64,000 nucleotides of DNA, from the NCBI GenBank assembly GCA_036013505.1, contig CP107851.1, positions 1,426,001-1,490,000 of the forward strand, given 5' to 3'. Each line of letters starts with the position of its first letter. Positions within the stretch are counted from its first letter, which is position 1. The position numbers and the translations under genes were made by a program. This document shows, one piece after another, positions 8,819 through 16,900 of this stretch. The notes under the pieces are model-generated. The model was not told the DNA's origin and did not search any database. It saw only the letters and a list, made by a program, of their open reading frames with translations. The stretch comes from Streptomyces sp. NBC_00510. Its GTDB lineage: Bacteria; Actinomycetota; Actinomycetes; Streptomycetales; Streptomycetaceae.

Positions 8819-9748
8819 ATGACCCGCCACACCGGCTTCCACGAGGGCGAACTCTCCGTCCAGCGACGTGCCGGCGTCGCGCACGAGGCCGCGCGCCTGC
8901 GGGGCATGCTCGACCCGCCGCACCTCGGCGGCGGCGTGGCCCACTTCCTCGCCGACCGGGACCTGGCCGTGCTCGGCGCGCACGACGAGGCCGGACGCCT
9001 GTGGGTCTCCCCGCTGACGGGGACCCCGGGCTTCCTCTCCACCCGGGGCGACGCCGTACGGGTCGCCGCCCGTCCCGGCACGGGCGACCCCCTCGCCGTG
9101 CTCCCCGTCGGCGGGGCCGCGGCCCTGATCGTGATCGACTTCGCGATCCGCCGCCGGCTGCGCCTCAACGGCACCCTCGCCGCGGCCGACGACGCCGGCT
9201 TCGAGCTCGCCGTCGACCAGGCGTACGGGAACTGCCCCCAGTACATCCAGCAGCGCCTGCTCGGCCCGGCGCCGGCGGACACCCCCGGCGGCGAGGACAC
9301 GCCCACGGCCGAGGTGCGGCCCGCCGACCGGCTCGACGCGGCGCAGGCGGCCCTGGTGGGCCGGGCCGACACCTTCTTCCTGGGCACCGCCCACCCCGAA
9401 CACGGCGCCGACGTCTCCCACCGGGGCGGCCCGCCCGGATTCGTCCGGACGGCGCCCGACGGCAGCCTGTGGTGGCCGGACTACCCCGGCAACAACATGT
9501 TCAACAGCCTCGGCAACCTGGCCGGCGACCCCGCCGCGGCCCTGCTCTTCGTCGACTTCGCCACCGGGACGACGTTGCAGCTGTCCGGCACCGCGGTCGT
9601 CGACTGGACCGCACCCGGTGCCGCCGGCGACGACGGCGGCACCGGCCGCCGGGTCCGCTTCACCCCGCGGCACGTCGCCACCGGGCGGGTCCCGGTCCGG
9701 GCGGACGCCGTCCTGCCCTACCGGCTCAACCCACCGCTCACCGCCTGA
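8819..9748 (+). CDS. Pyridoxamine 5'-phosphate oxidase-fold flavoprotein
   Basis: A 309-residue protein of the two-domain split-barrel class (PNPOx-like, sometimes annotated as an FAD-binding domain protein). Landmarks are HFLADRDLAVLGAHDEAGRLWVSPLTG in the first barrel, the QAYGNCPQYIQQR signature between the barrels, and FFLGTAHPEHGADVSHRGG in the second. Proteins with this layout bind FMN or F420-like cofactors. The start is the ATG at 8819, just after the hydrolase stop, and the two are probably cotranscribed. The reaction is unknown. Confidence 0.8.
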   Translation: MTRHTGFHEGELSVQRRAGVAHEAARLRGMLDPPHLGGGVAHFLADRDLAVLGAHDEAGRLWVSPLTGTPGFLSTRGDAVRVAARPGTGDPLAVLPVGGAAALIVIDFAIRRRLRLNGTLAAADDAGFELAVDQAYGNCPQYIQQRLLGPAPADTPGGEDTPTAEVRPADRLDAAQAALVGRADTFFLGTAHPEHGADVSHRGGPPGFVRTAPDGSLWWPDYPGNNMFNSLGNLAGDPAAALLFVDFATGTTLQLSGTAVVDWTAPGAAGDDGGTGRRVRFTPRHVATGRVPVRADAVLPYRLNPPLTA

Positions 9749-9754
9749 CCGCGA

Positions 9755-9970
9755 TCAGCCGCCCGTCACCGCGGCCAGCAGCCCGCGGAAGTCCTCCTCG
9801 CAGGCCGGGCAGCCGCGCAGGTGCACCGCGACACCGGGGTAGCGCCGCTCCGGTGCCGCGTCCGCCAGGAACAGCTCCAGGTAGACGTCCATCATGTCCA
9901 GCGCCGCGTCGCAGCCGGGGTCCAGGGGGTCGGTCCGCAGGAGGTCGTCAAGGCCCTGCCAGTCGTTCAT
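9755..9970 (-). CDS. Small zinc-finger anti-sigma-like protein
   Basis: A 71-residue protein with the H-x3-C-x2-C core (HLRGCPAC, about residues 50-57) of zinc-binding anti-sigma factors, preceded by an acidic helical stretch with CDAALDMMDVYLELFL. It lacks the membrane helix many anti-sigmas have and would be soluble. Its start overlaps the stop of the upstream ECF sigma gene by four bases (ATGA), the usual arrangement for a sigma and its inhibitor. I infer it binds that sigma factor. The missing transmembrane part suggests a redox or metal signal rather than an envelope signal. Confidence 0.7.
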   Translation of the reverse strand: MNDWQGLDDLLRTDPLDPGCDAALDMMDVYLELFLADAAPERRYPGVAVHLRGCPACEEDFRGLLAAVTGG

Positions 9971-10644
9971 GAGCGCCTCGCTGTCGTCAGGGGCAGATGT
10001 CCATTGGCTGCGAGCCGGGCACGGAGCTTACGCCGCGCGTCGAACATCGTCTTGTAGAGCGCGTTGCGGTTCGTCCCGAGTTCCGCGGCGAGCGTGTCGG
10101 CGTCCACGCCGTTGACCGCGAGCGCGGTGAACACCGTGCGCTGGCGCTCGGTGAGCTCCTCCTCGACGGCCTCACGCAGGGCGTCCACGAGTTCACGGGC
10201 CTCGCTCTGCCGGACGGGGTCGATGCCGAGCCGGTCGGGGAGCCGCTCCCACGCCTCGGGGTCGAGCTGCACGCCGGCCGTCCGCCAGAAGTGACGGCCG
10301 AGCTTGCTGGACACCTCGTTCATGACGAACTTGTACGCCCAGGTCGTGAAGCGGCTGTCACCACGGAAGTCGCCGATCTTCCGGGTGATCGACAGCAGCG
10401 CGTCGGCCGCGGCCTGGTGGGCGATGTCGTCCAGCTCCGGCCCGGTGATGCCGTGCCGCGACCCGCGCCGGTTCAGCTCGGCGTAGGCGATCCGCAGCAG
10501 CAGCGCGTGCAGCCGGCCGGTCGCCTCCTCGTACGCCTCACCGTCCGCCGAGAGCGCCCGCACCCACTGCGCGGACTCCGCGTCGAGGGACCGGCCGCCC
10601 CGGGCCCCGTCACCGGCCCGGCCGTCGTGTTCTGCGGAACCCAT
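9967..10644 (-). CDS. ECF-type RNA polymerase sigma factor
   Basis: A 225-residue sigma-70 relative with only regions 2 and 4. Region 2 contains [17 protein letters not shown] and [17 protein letters not shown]. Region 4 contains [16 protein letters not shown] followed by [20 protein letters not shown], a helix-turn-helix for the -35 element. An extra ~35-residue N terminus rich in Gly/Arg/Asp precedes region 2. It is transcribed first, with the HxxxCxxC protein overlapping its end. The divergent neighbour is msrB, so an oxidative-stress target is possible but not shown. Confidence 0.88.
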   Translation of the reverse strand: MGSAEHDGRAGDGARGGRSLDAESAQWVRALSADGEAYEEATGRLHALLLRIAYAELNRRGSRHGITGPELDDIAHQAAADALLSITRKIGDFRGDSRFTTWAYKFVMNEVSSKLGRHFWRTAGVQLDPEAWERLPDRLGIDPVRQSEARELVDALREAVEEELTERQRTVFTALAVNGVDADTLAAELGTNRNALYKTMFDARRKLRARLAANGHLPLTTARRS

Positions 10645-10797
10645 GCAGCGATCCTAGACGCGGCCGCCCGCCCCCACCTCCACGGCGGCGCCCCCGGCGC
10701 CCCGCGGAAAACCGGTCGTTCCCGGCAGGTAAGACCCGCGCGTTCCCCGTCACCAATGGGCGTACGGAAAAGAGAGAGCCGCGAGCAAGGAGGGACC

Positions 10798-11265
10798 GTG
10801 ACCGGCTACCGCAGGAACCCGGAGGCCGTCTCGCGACTGTCACCGGAGCAGTACCGCGTGACACAGGAGAACGGCACCGAGCGCGCCTTCACGGGCGCCT
10901 ACCTGGACAACAAGGAGCCCGGGATCTACGTGGACGTGGTCTCGGGGGAGCCGCTGTTCGCCTCGGTCGACAAGTACGACAGCGGCAGCGGGTGGCCGAG
11001 CTTCACCCGGCCGCTGGACCGGACCACCGTCGTGGAGCGCCCCGACCCGGCGTACGGACGGCTGGCCACCGAGGTCCGCTCGGCGACGGGCGACAGCCAC
11101 CTGGGGCACGTCTTCCCCGACGGCCCGCGGCAGGCGGGCGGCCTGCGGTACTGCATCAATTCCGCCTCGCTGCGCTTCATCCACGCCGATGACCTGGAGC
11201 GGGAAGGTTACGGGGCCTACCTCGGGTTGTTCGACAATGGTGACAGGACCGATTCGGAGGATTGA
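10798..11265 (+). CDS. msrB: Peptide-methionine (R)-S-oxide reductase MsrB
   Basis: A 155-residue enzyme that reduces the R form of methionine sulfoxide in proteins. The catalytic region [19 protein letters not shown] carries the resolving-type Cys, and the substrate pocket motif is [14 protein letters not shown]. The zinc-type CxxC pairs are absent ([10 protein letters not shown] in place of C-G-x-P), as in the MsrB halves of fused MsrAB proteins. The start is the GTG at 10798 with AGGAGGGA just upstream. The stop is one base from the msrA start, so both stereoisomers are repaired by one transcript. It diverges from the ECF sigma gene. Confidence 0.93.
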   Translation: MTGYRRNPEAVSRLSPEQYRVTQENGTERAFTGAYLDNKEPGIYVDVVSGEPLFASVDKYDSGSGWPSFTRPLDRTTVVERPDPAYGRLATEVRSATGDSHLGHVFPDGPRQAGGLRYCINSASLRFIHADDLEREGYGAYLGLFDNGDRTDSED

Positions 11266-11266
11266 C

Positions 11267-11779
11267 ATGGCAGGACAGACACAGAGGGCCGTGCTCGCGG
11301 GCGGGTGCTTCTGGGGCATGCAGGACCTGATCCGCAAGCAGCCCGGCGTCGTCGCGACCCGCGTCGGCTACTCGGGCGGCGACGTGCCCAACGCGACCTA
11401 CCGCAACCACGGCACGCACGCCGAGGCGATCGAGATCCTCTTCGACCCCGAGCGGACGGACTACCGGGCGCTGCTGGAGTTCTTCTTCCAGGTCCACGAC
11501 CCGACCACGAAGAACCGCCAGGGCAACGACATCGGCATGAGCTACCGCTCGGCGATCTACTACGTGGACGACGAGCAGAAGCGTGTCGCGGAGGACACCA
11601 TCGCCGACGTCGAGGCCTCGGGCCTGTGGCCCGGCAAGGTCGTCACCGAGGTCGAGCCCGTCGGGCCCTTCTGGGAGGCCGAGCCCGAGCACCAGGACTA
11701 CCTGGAGCGCTACCCGGAGGGCTACACCTGCCACTTCCCGCGGCCGAACTGGCGGCTGCCCGCCCGCGCGAAGGGCTGA
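11267..11779 (+). CDS. msrA: Peptide-methionine (S)-S-oxide reductase MsrA
   Basis: A 170-residue enzyme for the S form of methionine sulfoxide. The active-site motif is [11 protein letters not shown] with the nucleophilic Cys near residue 14. Further family markers are [27 protein letters not shown] and [13 protein letters not shown]. The recycling-Cys region at the C terminus is short. The start ATG at 11267 follows the msrB stop by one base with CGGAGG upstream, and an earlier in-frame ATG lies inside msrB. It is coupled to msrB and ends before a large hairpin. Confidence 0.95.
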   Translation: MAGQTQRAVLAGGCFWGMQDLIRKQPGVVATRVGYSGGDVPNATYRNHGTHAEAIEILFDPERTDYRALLEFFFQVHDPTTKNRQGNDIGMSYRSAIYYVDDEQKRVAEDTIADVEASGLWPGKVVTEVEPVGPFWEAEPEHQDYLERYPEGYTCHFPRPNWRLPARAKG

Positions 11780-11833
11780 CGGACCCCGTCGCGCCGCCCT
11801 GGTGACGGGCTCGGGCGGCGCGGCGGCCCTCGG

Positions 11834-11931
11834 CGGCCCGGGGCCAGGCCGTGTCGTCACATGAGTCGCTGAGCCCGCCCTTCGGGCGGGCCGGCGCTCA
11901 TTTGACGACACGGCCCAGCGGCCCCGGGCCG
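11834..11931. terminator. Nested ~98-nt hairpin, bidirectional terminator
   Basis: Three nested arms: 11834-11845 with 11920-11931 (12 bp, perfect), 11847-11859 with 11903-11915 (13 bp, perfect), and an inner GCCCGCCC-TTCG-GGGCGGGC hairpin. It sits between the convergent msrA and CGNR genes, 55 bases after the first stop and about 10 bases from the other. Such a stable rod should stop polymerase from both sides. Confidence 0.75.
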
Positions 11932-11941
11932 CCGTCGCACG

Positions 11942-12457
11942 TCAGTCGGCGGCCGTGGCGCGGGCGCGACGGTGGTGGCGCCGGGCCTTCATCCGGTTGC
12001 CGCAGGCGGCCATGGAGCACCAGCGGGCGGTGTTGGCCTTGCTGCGGTCGAGCAGGAACAGCCGGCACTCCTCGTTGGCGCAGGGCCGCAGGCGTCCGGG
12101 CCTGCCTTCCTGGAGCGCGCCCCAGACCGTGACGGCCCGGACGGCCGGTATGCGGTCCGCGGGGGCCTCGAGCTCCCAGTCGATGCCGTGCGCGGTCACC
12201 CGCGGCACCCGGACGACCCCGGTGAGCAGCTTCTGGAGGTCGCCGGGCTCACCGTCCCCACGCGCGACGCGCTGCAGCACGTCGCGCGCCGCCAGGAGGT
12301 GGCGCAGCTCCTGCGCCGTGCCGGTTCCGCCGTGGGCGCGCAGCCAGCGGCGGCCGGCGTCCGGGCCGGCCAGCTCGTCCACCTGGGTGCCCTCGACGAC
12401 CGGTGTCGTGTTGAGCAGTTCCAGGAGGAAGTCGTCGTCAGTGGTGTCGGCCGTCAT
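11942..12457 (-). CDS. CGNR zinc-finger (ABATE-domain) regulator
   Basis: A 171-residue protein of the ABATE/CGNR family. The N-terminal two-thirds is the ABATE domain (DFLLELLNTTPVVEG near the start). The C-terminal zinc finger reads CANEECRLFLLDRSK then RWCSMAACGNRMKARRHHRR, giving Cys-x4-Cys and Cys-x4-Cys with the eponymous CGNR. The basic tail suits DNA binding. Members are treated as ligand-responsive transcription regulators, but few are characterised. An inverted repeat 22 bases upstream of its start could be its own operator. Confidence 0.85.
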   Translation of the reverse strand: MTADTTDDDFLLELLNTTPVVEGTQVDELAGPDAGRRWLRAHGGTGTAQELRHLLAARDVLQRVARGDGEPGDLQKLLTGVVRVPRVTAHGIDWELEAPADRIPAVRAVTVWGALQEGRPGRLRPCANEECRLFLLDRSKANTARWCSMAACGNRMKARRHHRRARATAAD

Positions 12458-12479
12458 GCTCGGCGCCCCCCATTCCCGG

Positions 12480-12509
12480 GTAACCCTTCATTACGTGTTT
12501 GAAGGTTAC
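12480..12509. promoter_or_regulatory. Inverted repeat upstream of the CGNR regulator
   Basis: GTAACCCTTCA at 12480-12490 faces TGAAGGTTAC at 12500-12509, a 10-bp inverted repeat with one bulged base and a 9-base centre. It ends 22 bases before the CGNR start codon and so overlaps or abuts the promoter. Autoregulation is inferred. Confidence 0.55.
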
Positions 12510-12544
12510 ACCTCCGGGCATGGGCACGGCGGGCGTCGCCTGGC

Positions 12545-14161
12545 TCATGAGGCTTCCAGCCGCAGTTCACGGCCCCTCCAGCGGGAACGCAGCCGCCGGT
12601 CGTGGCTGGCGACGACGATCGCCCCCGGTCCCGGGCCGAGCGCCTCCTCCAGTTCGTCCGCGAGCCGGGGCGAGAGGTGGTTGGTGGGCTCGTCGAGCAG
12701 GAGCAGCTCGGGCGGGTCGGCCACCAGCAGGGCCAGGGCCAGCCGGCGCCGCTGCCCGACGGACAGCCGCCCCACCGGCCGGTCCAGCTCCGGAGCCCCG
12801 AGCAGCCCGAGGACGGCCAGCGGCACGGCCTCCGCGCGCTCGGCGCCGAGCGACGACGCGTAGGTCTCCCGTGCCGTGCGGTGCGGCCGCTCGAACACCG
12901 TGTCCTGGGTGAGCAGGCCGACGGTCAGGCCTTCCCTGCGGCGTACGCCGCCCGCCGCCGCCAGGTGCCCGGCGAGCACGGCCAGGAGGGTCGACTTCCC
13001 CGCCCCGTTCACCCCGGTGACCAGCAGCCGGTCGGCGGCCGCCACGTCGAGGTGGTCCAGGCGGAGCCTGCCGGGTACGTGGACGTCGCGCAGCGACAGC
13101 AGGACGCCCTCGGCGGACCCGGCGGCGAGCGCGGCGGCACGGAACCGCAGCGGCTCCGGCGGCCGGGCGACCTGGTCGCGCTCCAGTTGCCCCAGCCTGC
13201 GGGCGGCGTTGCGGACGCGCCGGGAGATCTGCTGCTGCACACGGCCGCCGGAGTGGCCGTACCCCATCTTCTCGTTGTCGCGTTTCGGCCGGTCGTGCGC
13301 GACCCGGTGCCCGGTGACGTCCACCGACCGGCGCAGCTCGGCGAGTTCCTCCTGCTCGGCTTCGAAACGCCGTTGCCACCGGGTCCGTTCGGCGTGCTTC
13401 TCCTTGAGGTAGGCGCTGTAGTTGCCGCCGTAGCGGGTCGGGCCGTCGGCGGCCGGGTCGAGGTCGATCACATCGGTGCAGACGGCGTCGAGGAAGGCCC
13501 GGTCGTGGCTGGCGACCACCACGGCCCCCGGGAGGCCGCGCAGTTGCTCCTCGAGGAAGGCCGCGGCGTCGTCGTCCAGGTGGTTCGTCGGCTCGTCGAG
13601 CAGGAGCGCGGTGGGCCGTCGCACCAGGAGCGCGGCGAGCGCCAGCCGGCCGCGCCGCCCTCCGGACAACCGCGAGAGCGCGCGGTCGCGCGGGACGTCG
13701 CCGAGGCCGAGCCCGGCGAGCACGATCCCGGCACGGCGGTCGGCGTCCCAGACCTCCTGGGCCTGGGCCGCGTCGAGCGCTCCGGCGTACGCGTCGAGCA
13801 GTTCGCCGTGGCCCGGCGCGTCCTGCGGGGTCTCGGCGAGGGCGGCGGCGAGCCGGTCGAGCTCGGCCAGGTGCCGGCGCGCCTCGCGCAGGGCGTCGTC
13901 GAGGACGTCGGCGACGGTCGCGCTGCCGGGGAAGGGCAGCTCCTGACACAGGAAGCCCAGGTCAGGGGGGCGGACCACGGTCCCGTCGTCGGGCTCGGCC
14001 ACTCCGGCGAGCAGTTCGAGGAGAGTCGACTTGCCGGCACCGTTCTCGCCGAGCAGACCGATCCGGTGCCCGGGGGCGGCAGTGAGGGAGAAGCCGTCGA
14101 GCACGCGTCGGCTGCCGAAGGTACGGACGAGCTCATGGGCGGACAGGGCGGATGGGGTCAT
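12545..14161 (-). CDS. ABC-F family ATPase (ribosome-associated, first of two)
   Basis: A 538-residue soluble protein with two ABC domains and no membrane segment, the ABC-F layout. Domain 1 has Walker A GENGAGKST and signature LSGGRRGRLALAALL; domain 2 has GVNGAGKST and LSVGQRRRLALALLV. The linker between them is charged and helical (KEKHAERTRWQRRFEAEQEE). ABC-F proteins act on ribosomes, either as antibiotic-protection factors or housekeeping translation factors. The ATG at 14161 (MTPSALSAHELVRTFG) is followed at once by the first domain, although the frame stays open far upstream. It lies 125 bases after a second ABC-F gene on the same strand. Confidence 0.88.
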   Translation of the reverse strand: MTPSALSAHELVRTFGSRRVLDGFSLTAAPGHRIGLLGENGAGKSTLLELLAGVAEPDDGTVVRPPDLGFLCQELPFPGSATVADVLDDALREARRHLAELDRLAAALAETPQDAPGHGELLDAYAGALDAAQAQEVWDADRRAGIVLAGLGLGDVPRDRALSRLSGGRRGRLALAALLVRRPTALLLDEPTNHLDDDAAAFLEEQLRGLPGAVVVASHDRAFLDAVCTDVIDLDPAADGPTRYGGNYSAYLKEKHAERTRWQRRFEAEQEELAELRRSVDVTGHRVAHDRPKRDNEKMGYGHSGGRVQQQISRRVRNAARRLGQLERDQVARPPEPLRFRAAALAAGSAEGVLLSLRDVHVPGRLRLDHLDVAAADRLLVTGVNGAGKSTLLAVLAGHLAAAGGVRRREGLTVGLLTQDTVFERPHRTARETYASSLGAERAEAVPLAVLGLLGAPELDRPVGRLSVGQRRRLALALLVADPPELLLLDEPTNHLSPRLADELEEALGPGPGAIVVASHDRRLRSRWRGRELRLEAS

Positions 14162-14286
14162 GGGGATCACCAGGGGAAGGGGTCGGCGGCCCCGGCCGCC
14201 GTGACGGGGCCGGGGCTGAGGCTGGGGCCTGGGGGACGGCAGGGGTGGCACGCGGCGCCGCCCGGAGGCCGGCCGCGGGCCCGGGG

Positions 14287-15924
14287 CTACGCCGGGGCGG
14301 AGCCGGTCTCCAGCAGCCGCCCCTCGGACAGGTGCAGCCGGCGGTCGACGCCGATCCGCTCGAGGAACCGCACGTCGTGGCTGACCACGACGAAGGCGCC
14401 CTGGTAGGCGGCCAGGGCGCTCTCCAGTTGCCCCACGCTGACCAGGTCGAGGTTGTTGGTCGGCTCGTCCAGGAGCAACAGGTGCGGGGCGGGCTCGGCG
14501 CACAGGACGCACGCCAGGGTGGCGCGCAGCCGTTCGCCCCCGGACAGCACCCGGACCGGCAGGTGGGCGCGCTGCCCCCGGAACAGGAAGCGGGCGAGCA
14601 GGTTCATCCGCTCGGCCTCCGGCGTCGCCGGGGCGGACCGCGCGAGGTTCTCCGCCACCGTGCGGTCGGCGTCCAGCAGGTCCAGGCGCTGCGACAGGTA
14701 CGCGACCCGGCCGTCCGCACGCCTGACCCGGCCGCCGTCCACGGGTTCGAGGTCGCCGTGGAGCAGGCGCAGCAGGGTGGACTTGCCTGCGCCGTTGGGG
14801 CCGGTCAGGGCGATCCGCTCCGGCCCGCGGATCGTCAGGGCGGCGCCCTCGCCCGCGAAGACGTCCCGCCCGTCGTAGCGGATCCGCATCCCCTCGCCGA
14901 CGAACAGCGTGCGTCCGGCGGGGACCCGGGTGCCGGGCAGTTCCACCACGATCCGCTGGTCGTCGCGCAGGGCCCGGCCCGCCTCGTCCAGGCGTGCCTT
15001 GGCCTCGCCGACCCGGGCCGAGTGGGTCTCGTTCGACCGCCCCGCCGACTCCTGGGCGCGGCGCTTCAGCGTCCCGGCGAAGATCTTGGGCAGGCCCGCG
15101 CTGTCGAGGGTGCGGGCCGCGTTGCCGGCCCGGCGTGCGGCCCGTTCCCGGGCCTGCTGCAATTCGCGCTTCTCGCGCTTGAGTTCCTGTTCGGCGCTGC
15201 GGACGTTCCGCTCGGCGACCTCCTGGGCGGCCCGCACGGCCTCCTCGTACCGGGTGTAGTTGCCGCCGTGGAACTGGAGCGCGCCGCCGTCGAGCTCGGC
15301 CACCCGGTCCACCCGGTCGAGCAGTTCGCGGTCGTGGCTGACGAGCAGCAGGCAGCCGCGCCACTCCTCCAGGACCCCATACAGCGCGCGTCGCGCGTCG
15401 ATGTCCAGGTTGTTGGTGGGTTCGTCGAGCAGCAGGACGTCGGGCCGCTTGAGCAGTTGCGCCGCCAGGCCGAGCGAGACGATCCGGCCGCCGCTCAGGG
15501 TGCGCAACGGCCGGGCGAGGGAGACGTCCCCGAGGCCGAGCCGGTCCAGCTCGACGCGGGTGCGTTCCTCGATGTCCCAGTCGTCTCCGATGGTGGTGAA
15601 GTGCTCCTCCGCGGTGTCCCCCGACTCGATGGCGTCGATCGCGCGGATCACGGCGGCGACCCCCATGACCTCGGCCACGGTGAGGTCGCCCGCCAGCGGC
15701 AGGCTCTGCGGCAGGTAGCCGAGCGTCCCGTTGACGGTGACGGTGCCGCCACGGGGCCGGTGCTCGCCCGCGATCAGCTTGAGGAGGGTGCTCTTGCCGG
15801 CGCCGTTCGGCGCCACGAGACCGGTGCGGCCGCCGCCGACGGTGAAGGACAGGTCCTCGAAGACGGGGGTGTCGTCAGGCCAGGAGAAGGACAGGTGTGA
15901 GCAGATGACGTACGCGTCGGACAT
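14287..15924 (-). CDS. ABC-F family ATPase (ribosome-associated, second of two)
   Basis: A 545-residue twin-ABC protein without membrane helices. Domain 1 carries APNGAGKST and LSGGRIVSLGLAAQLL; domain 2 carries GPNGAGKST and LSGGERLRATLACVL. The interdomain linker includes the basic helix RSAEQELKREKRELQQARER. The size matches Streptomyces self-resistance ABC-F proteins (TlrC/OleB type), but no antibiotic cluster is adjacent, so the drug cannot be named. The start ATG at 15924 (MSDAYVICSHLSFSW) fits the domain start. A nine-codon upstream frame with its own ribosome site lies about 130 bases earlier. Confidence 0.88.
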   Translation of the reverse strand: MSDAYVICSHLSFSWPDDTPVFEDLSFTVGGGRTGLVAPNGAGKSTLLKLIAGEHRPRGGTVTVNGTLGYLPQSLPLAGDLTVAEVMGVAAVIRAIDAIESGDTAEEHFTTIGDDWDIEERTRVELDRLGLGDVSLARPLRTLSGGRIVSLGLAAQLLKRPDVLLLDEPTNNLDIDARRALYGVLEEWRGCLLLVSHDRELLDRVDRVAELDGGALQFHGGNYTRYEEAVRAAQEVAERNVRSAEQELKREKRELQQARERAARRAGNAARTLDSAGLPKIFAGTLKRRAQESAGRSNETHSARVGEAKARLDEAGRALRDDQRIVVELPGTRVPAGRTLFVGEGMRIRYDGRDVFAGEGAALTIRGPERIALTGPNGAGKSTLLRLLHGDLEPVDGGRVRRADGRVAYLSQRLDLLDADRTVAENLARSAPATPEAERMNLLARFLFRGQRAHLPVRVLSGGERLRATLACVLCAEPAPHLLLLDEPTNNLDLVSVGQLESALAAYQGAFVVVSHDVRFLERIGVDRRLHLSEGRLLETGSAPA

Positions 15925-16055
15925 GGGTGGGCCCTCGGGAGGTCGCCGCGCGCGGGCAGGGTGCCGCCGCACGGGAAAGGAAGTGGGATGGCATGACGAA
16001 GCGGCCACGGCGACGGCGCGTCGTGCGCGCCCGCCCATGGCCGAGGACACCCGGA

Positions 16056-16085
16056 TCACCCGGAGATGTCGTCGTCACCCGCCAC
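16056..16085 (-). CDS. Candidate nine-codon upstream leader ORF before the ABC-F gene
   Basis: Reading from the GTG at 16085 gives MAGDDDISG and a TGA. AAGGGAG lies about 7 bases upstream of the GTG. Antibiotic-inducible ABC-F genes are often controlled by such short upstream frames, where a stalled ribosome refolds the leader. It is short enough to be chance, and no defined attenuator hairpin was resolved. Confidence 0.3.
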   Translation of the reverse strand: MAGDDDISG

Positions 16086-16153
16086 GTTCGTACTCCCTTG
16101 GTTCCCGATCGAACGCGCGTCACCCTACCAGCCGTCCCGACGGGCCACGAGGG

Positions 16154-16831
16154 TCAGCGGTCGAGTCCGGCGAGGCCGTCGCCGAGCACGCTCGCGCCCA
16201 GGAGCAGCAGCACGACCACCAGGATCACCGTGCTGTTGGCGACCATGAACCGCCGCAGGCCGTCCAGGACGCGGGCCGCGCGCTCCCCGCCGGTGAGGTG
16301 CAGGAGCACCGCGCCGAGCACGACGCAGGAACCGACGAGGACGAACGCGACCACGGCGAGGGCGAGGTCCGTGCCCTGCGCGCCGGTCTCCACGATCGAC
16401 GCCGCGGCCGAGGCCGTCAGGACGAGGTTCTTCGGGTTCGCCGCCGACAGCAGGAGGCCGAGCAGCAGCGCGCGTGCGGCCGTCGCCTCGTCCAGCGACC
16501 TCGTCCAGCCCGGCGCCTGCACCTCGTCACCGTCCCTCGGGCGGCGCCACCACTTGCGCACGCCGAGGACGAGGAGCGCGCTGCTGGCGCACACCCGTCC
16601 CCAGTCGGCGACCGCCGAGGAGGTGCTGTGGGGGTCGTGGGCGCCGCCGAACGCCACGGCGACGACGGCGGCCACGGCGACGAGTCCGGCGATCCATCCG
16701 GCCGCGAAGAGCGGGCCGTTGCGCCGGCCTTCGCCTCCGCCCAGCATCATGACGACGCCGATCACGGGGAACGGGCTGAGTGCCACCGCGAGGGCCGCGG
16801 GCAGCACGGCCCCGATAGCCTGGCCGAGCAC
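16154..16831 (-). CDS. GAP-family integral membrane protein (Sap/SfLAP-like)
   Basis: A 225-residue protein with about six hydrophobic helices, the layout of the GAP family (PF11139; related to the mycobacterial sulfolipid-addressing protein and LysE-like exporters). The start was set at the GTG at 16831 because it yields LGQAIGAVLPAALAVALSPF, the typical family N terminus, with AAGGGG just upstream. An alternative in-frame GTG at 16852 adds seven residues. SAANPKNLVLTASAAASI is the conserved mid-protein loop. It probably exports a lipid or small solute. Confidence 0.8.
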   Translation of the reverse strand: MLGQAIGAVLPAALAVALSPFPVIGVVMMLGGGEGRRNGPLFAAGWIAGLVAVAAVVAVAFGGAHDPHSTSSAVADWGRVCASSALLVLGVRKWWRRPRDGDEVQAPGWTRSLDEATAARALLLGLLLSAANPKNLVLTASAAASIVETGAQGTDLALAVVAFVLVGSCVVLGAVLLHLTGGERAARVLDGLRRFMVANSTVILVVVLLLLGASVLGDGLAGLDR

Positions 16832-16900
16832 CTTTCCCCTTCCGTACCGCACACCCGGCCGCTCCGGGTGTCTTGGCTCGTCGCCCGCTTCGCCGGGCCG

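Noticed and set aside
12545..15364. A single 939-codon open frame on the minus strand across both ABC-F genes
   Set aside because: Only its last 538 codons are an ABC-F protein; the upstream part is an out-of-frame shadow of the second ABC-F gene, Arg/Pro-rich without domains.
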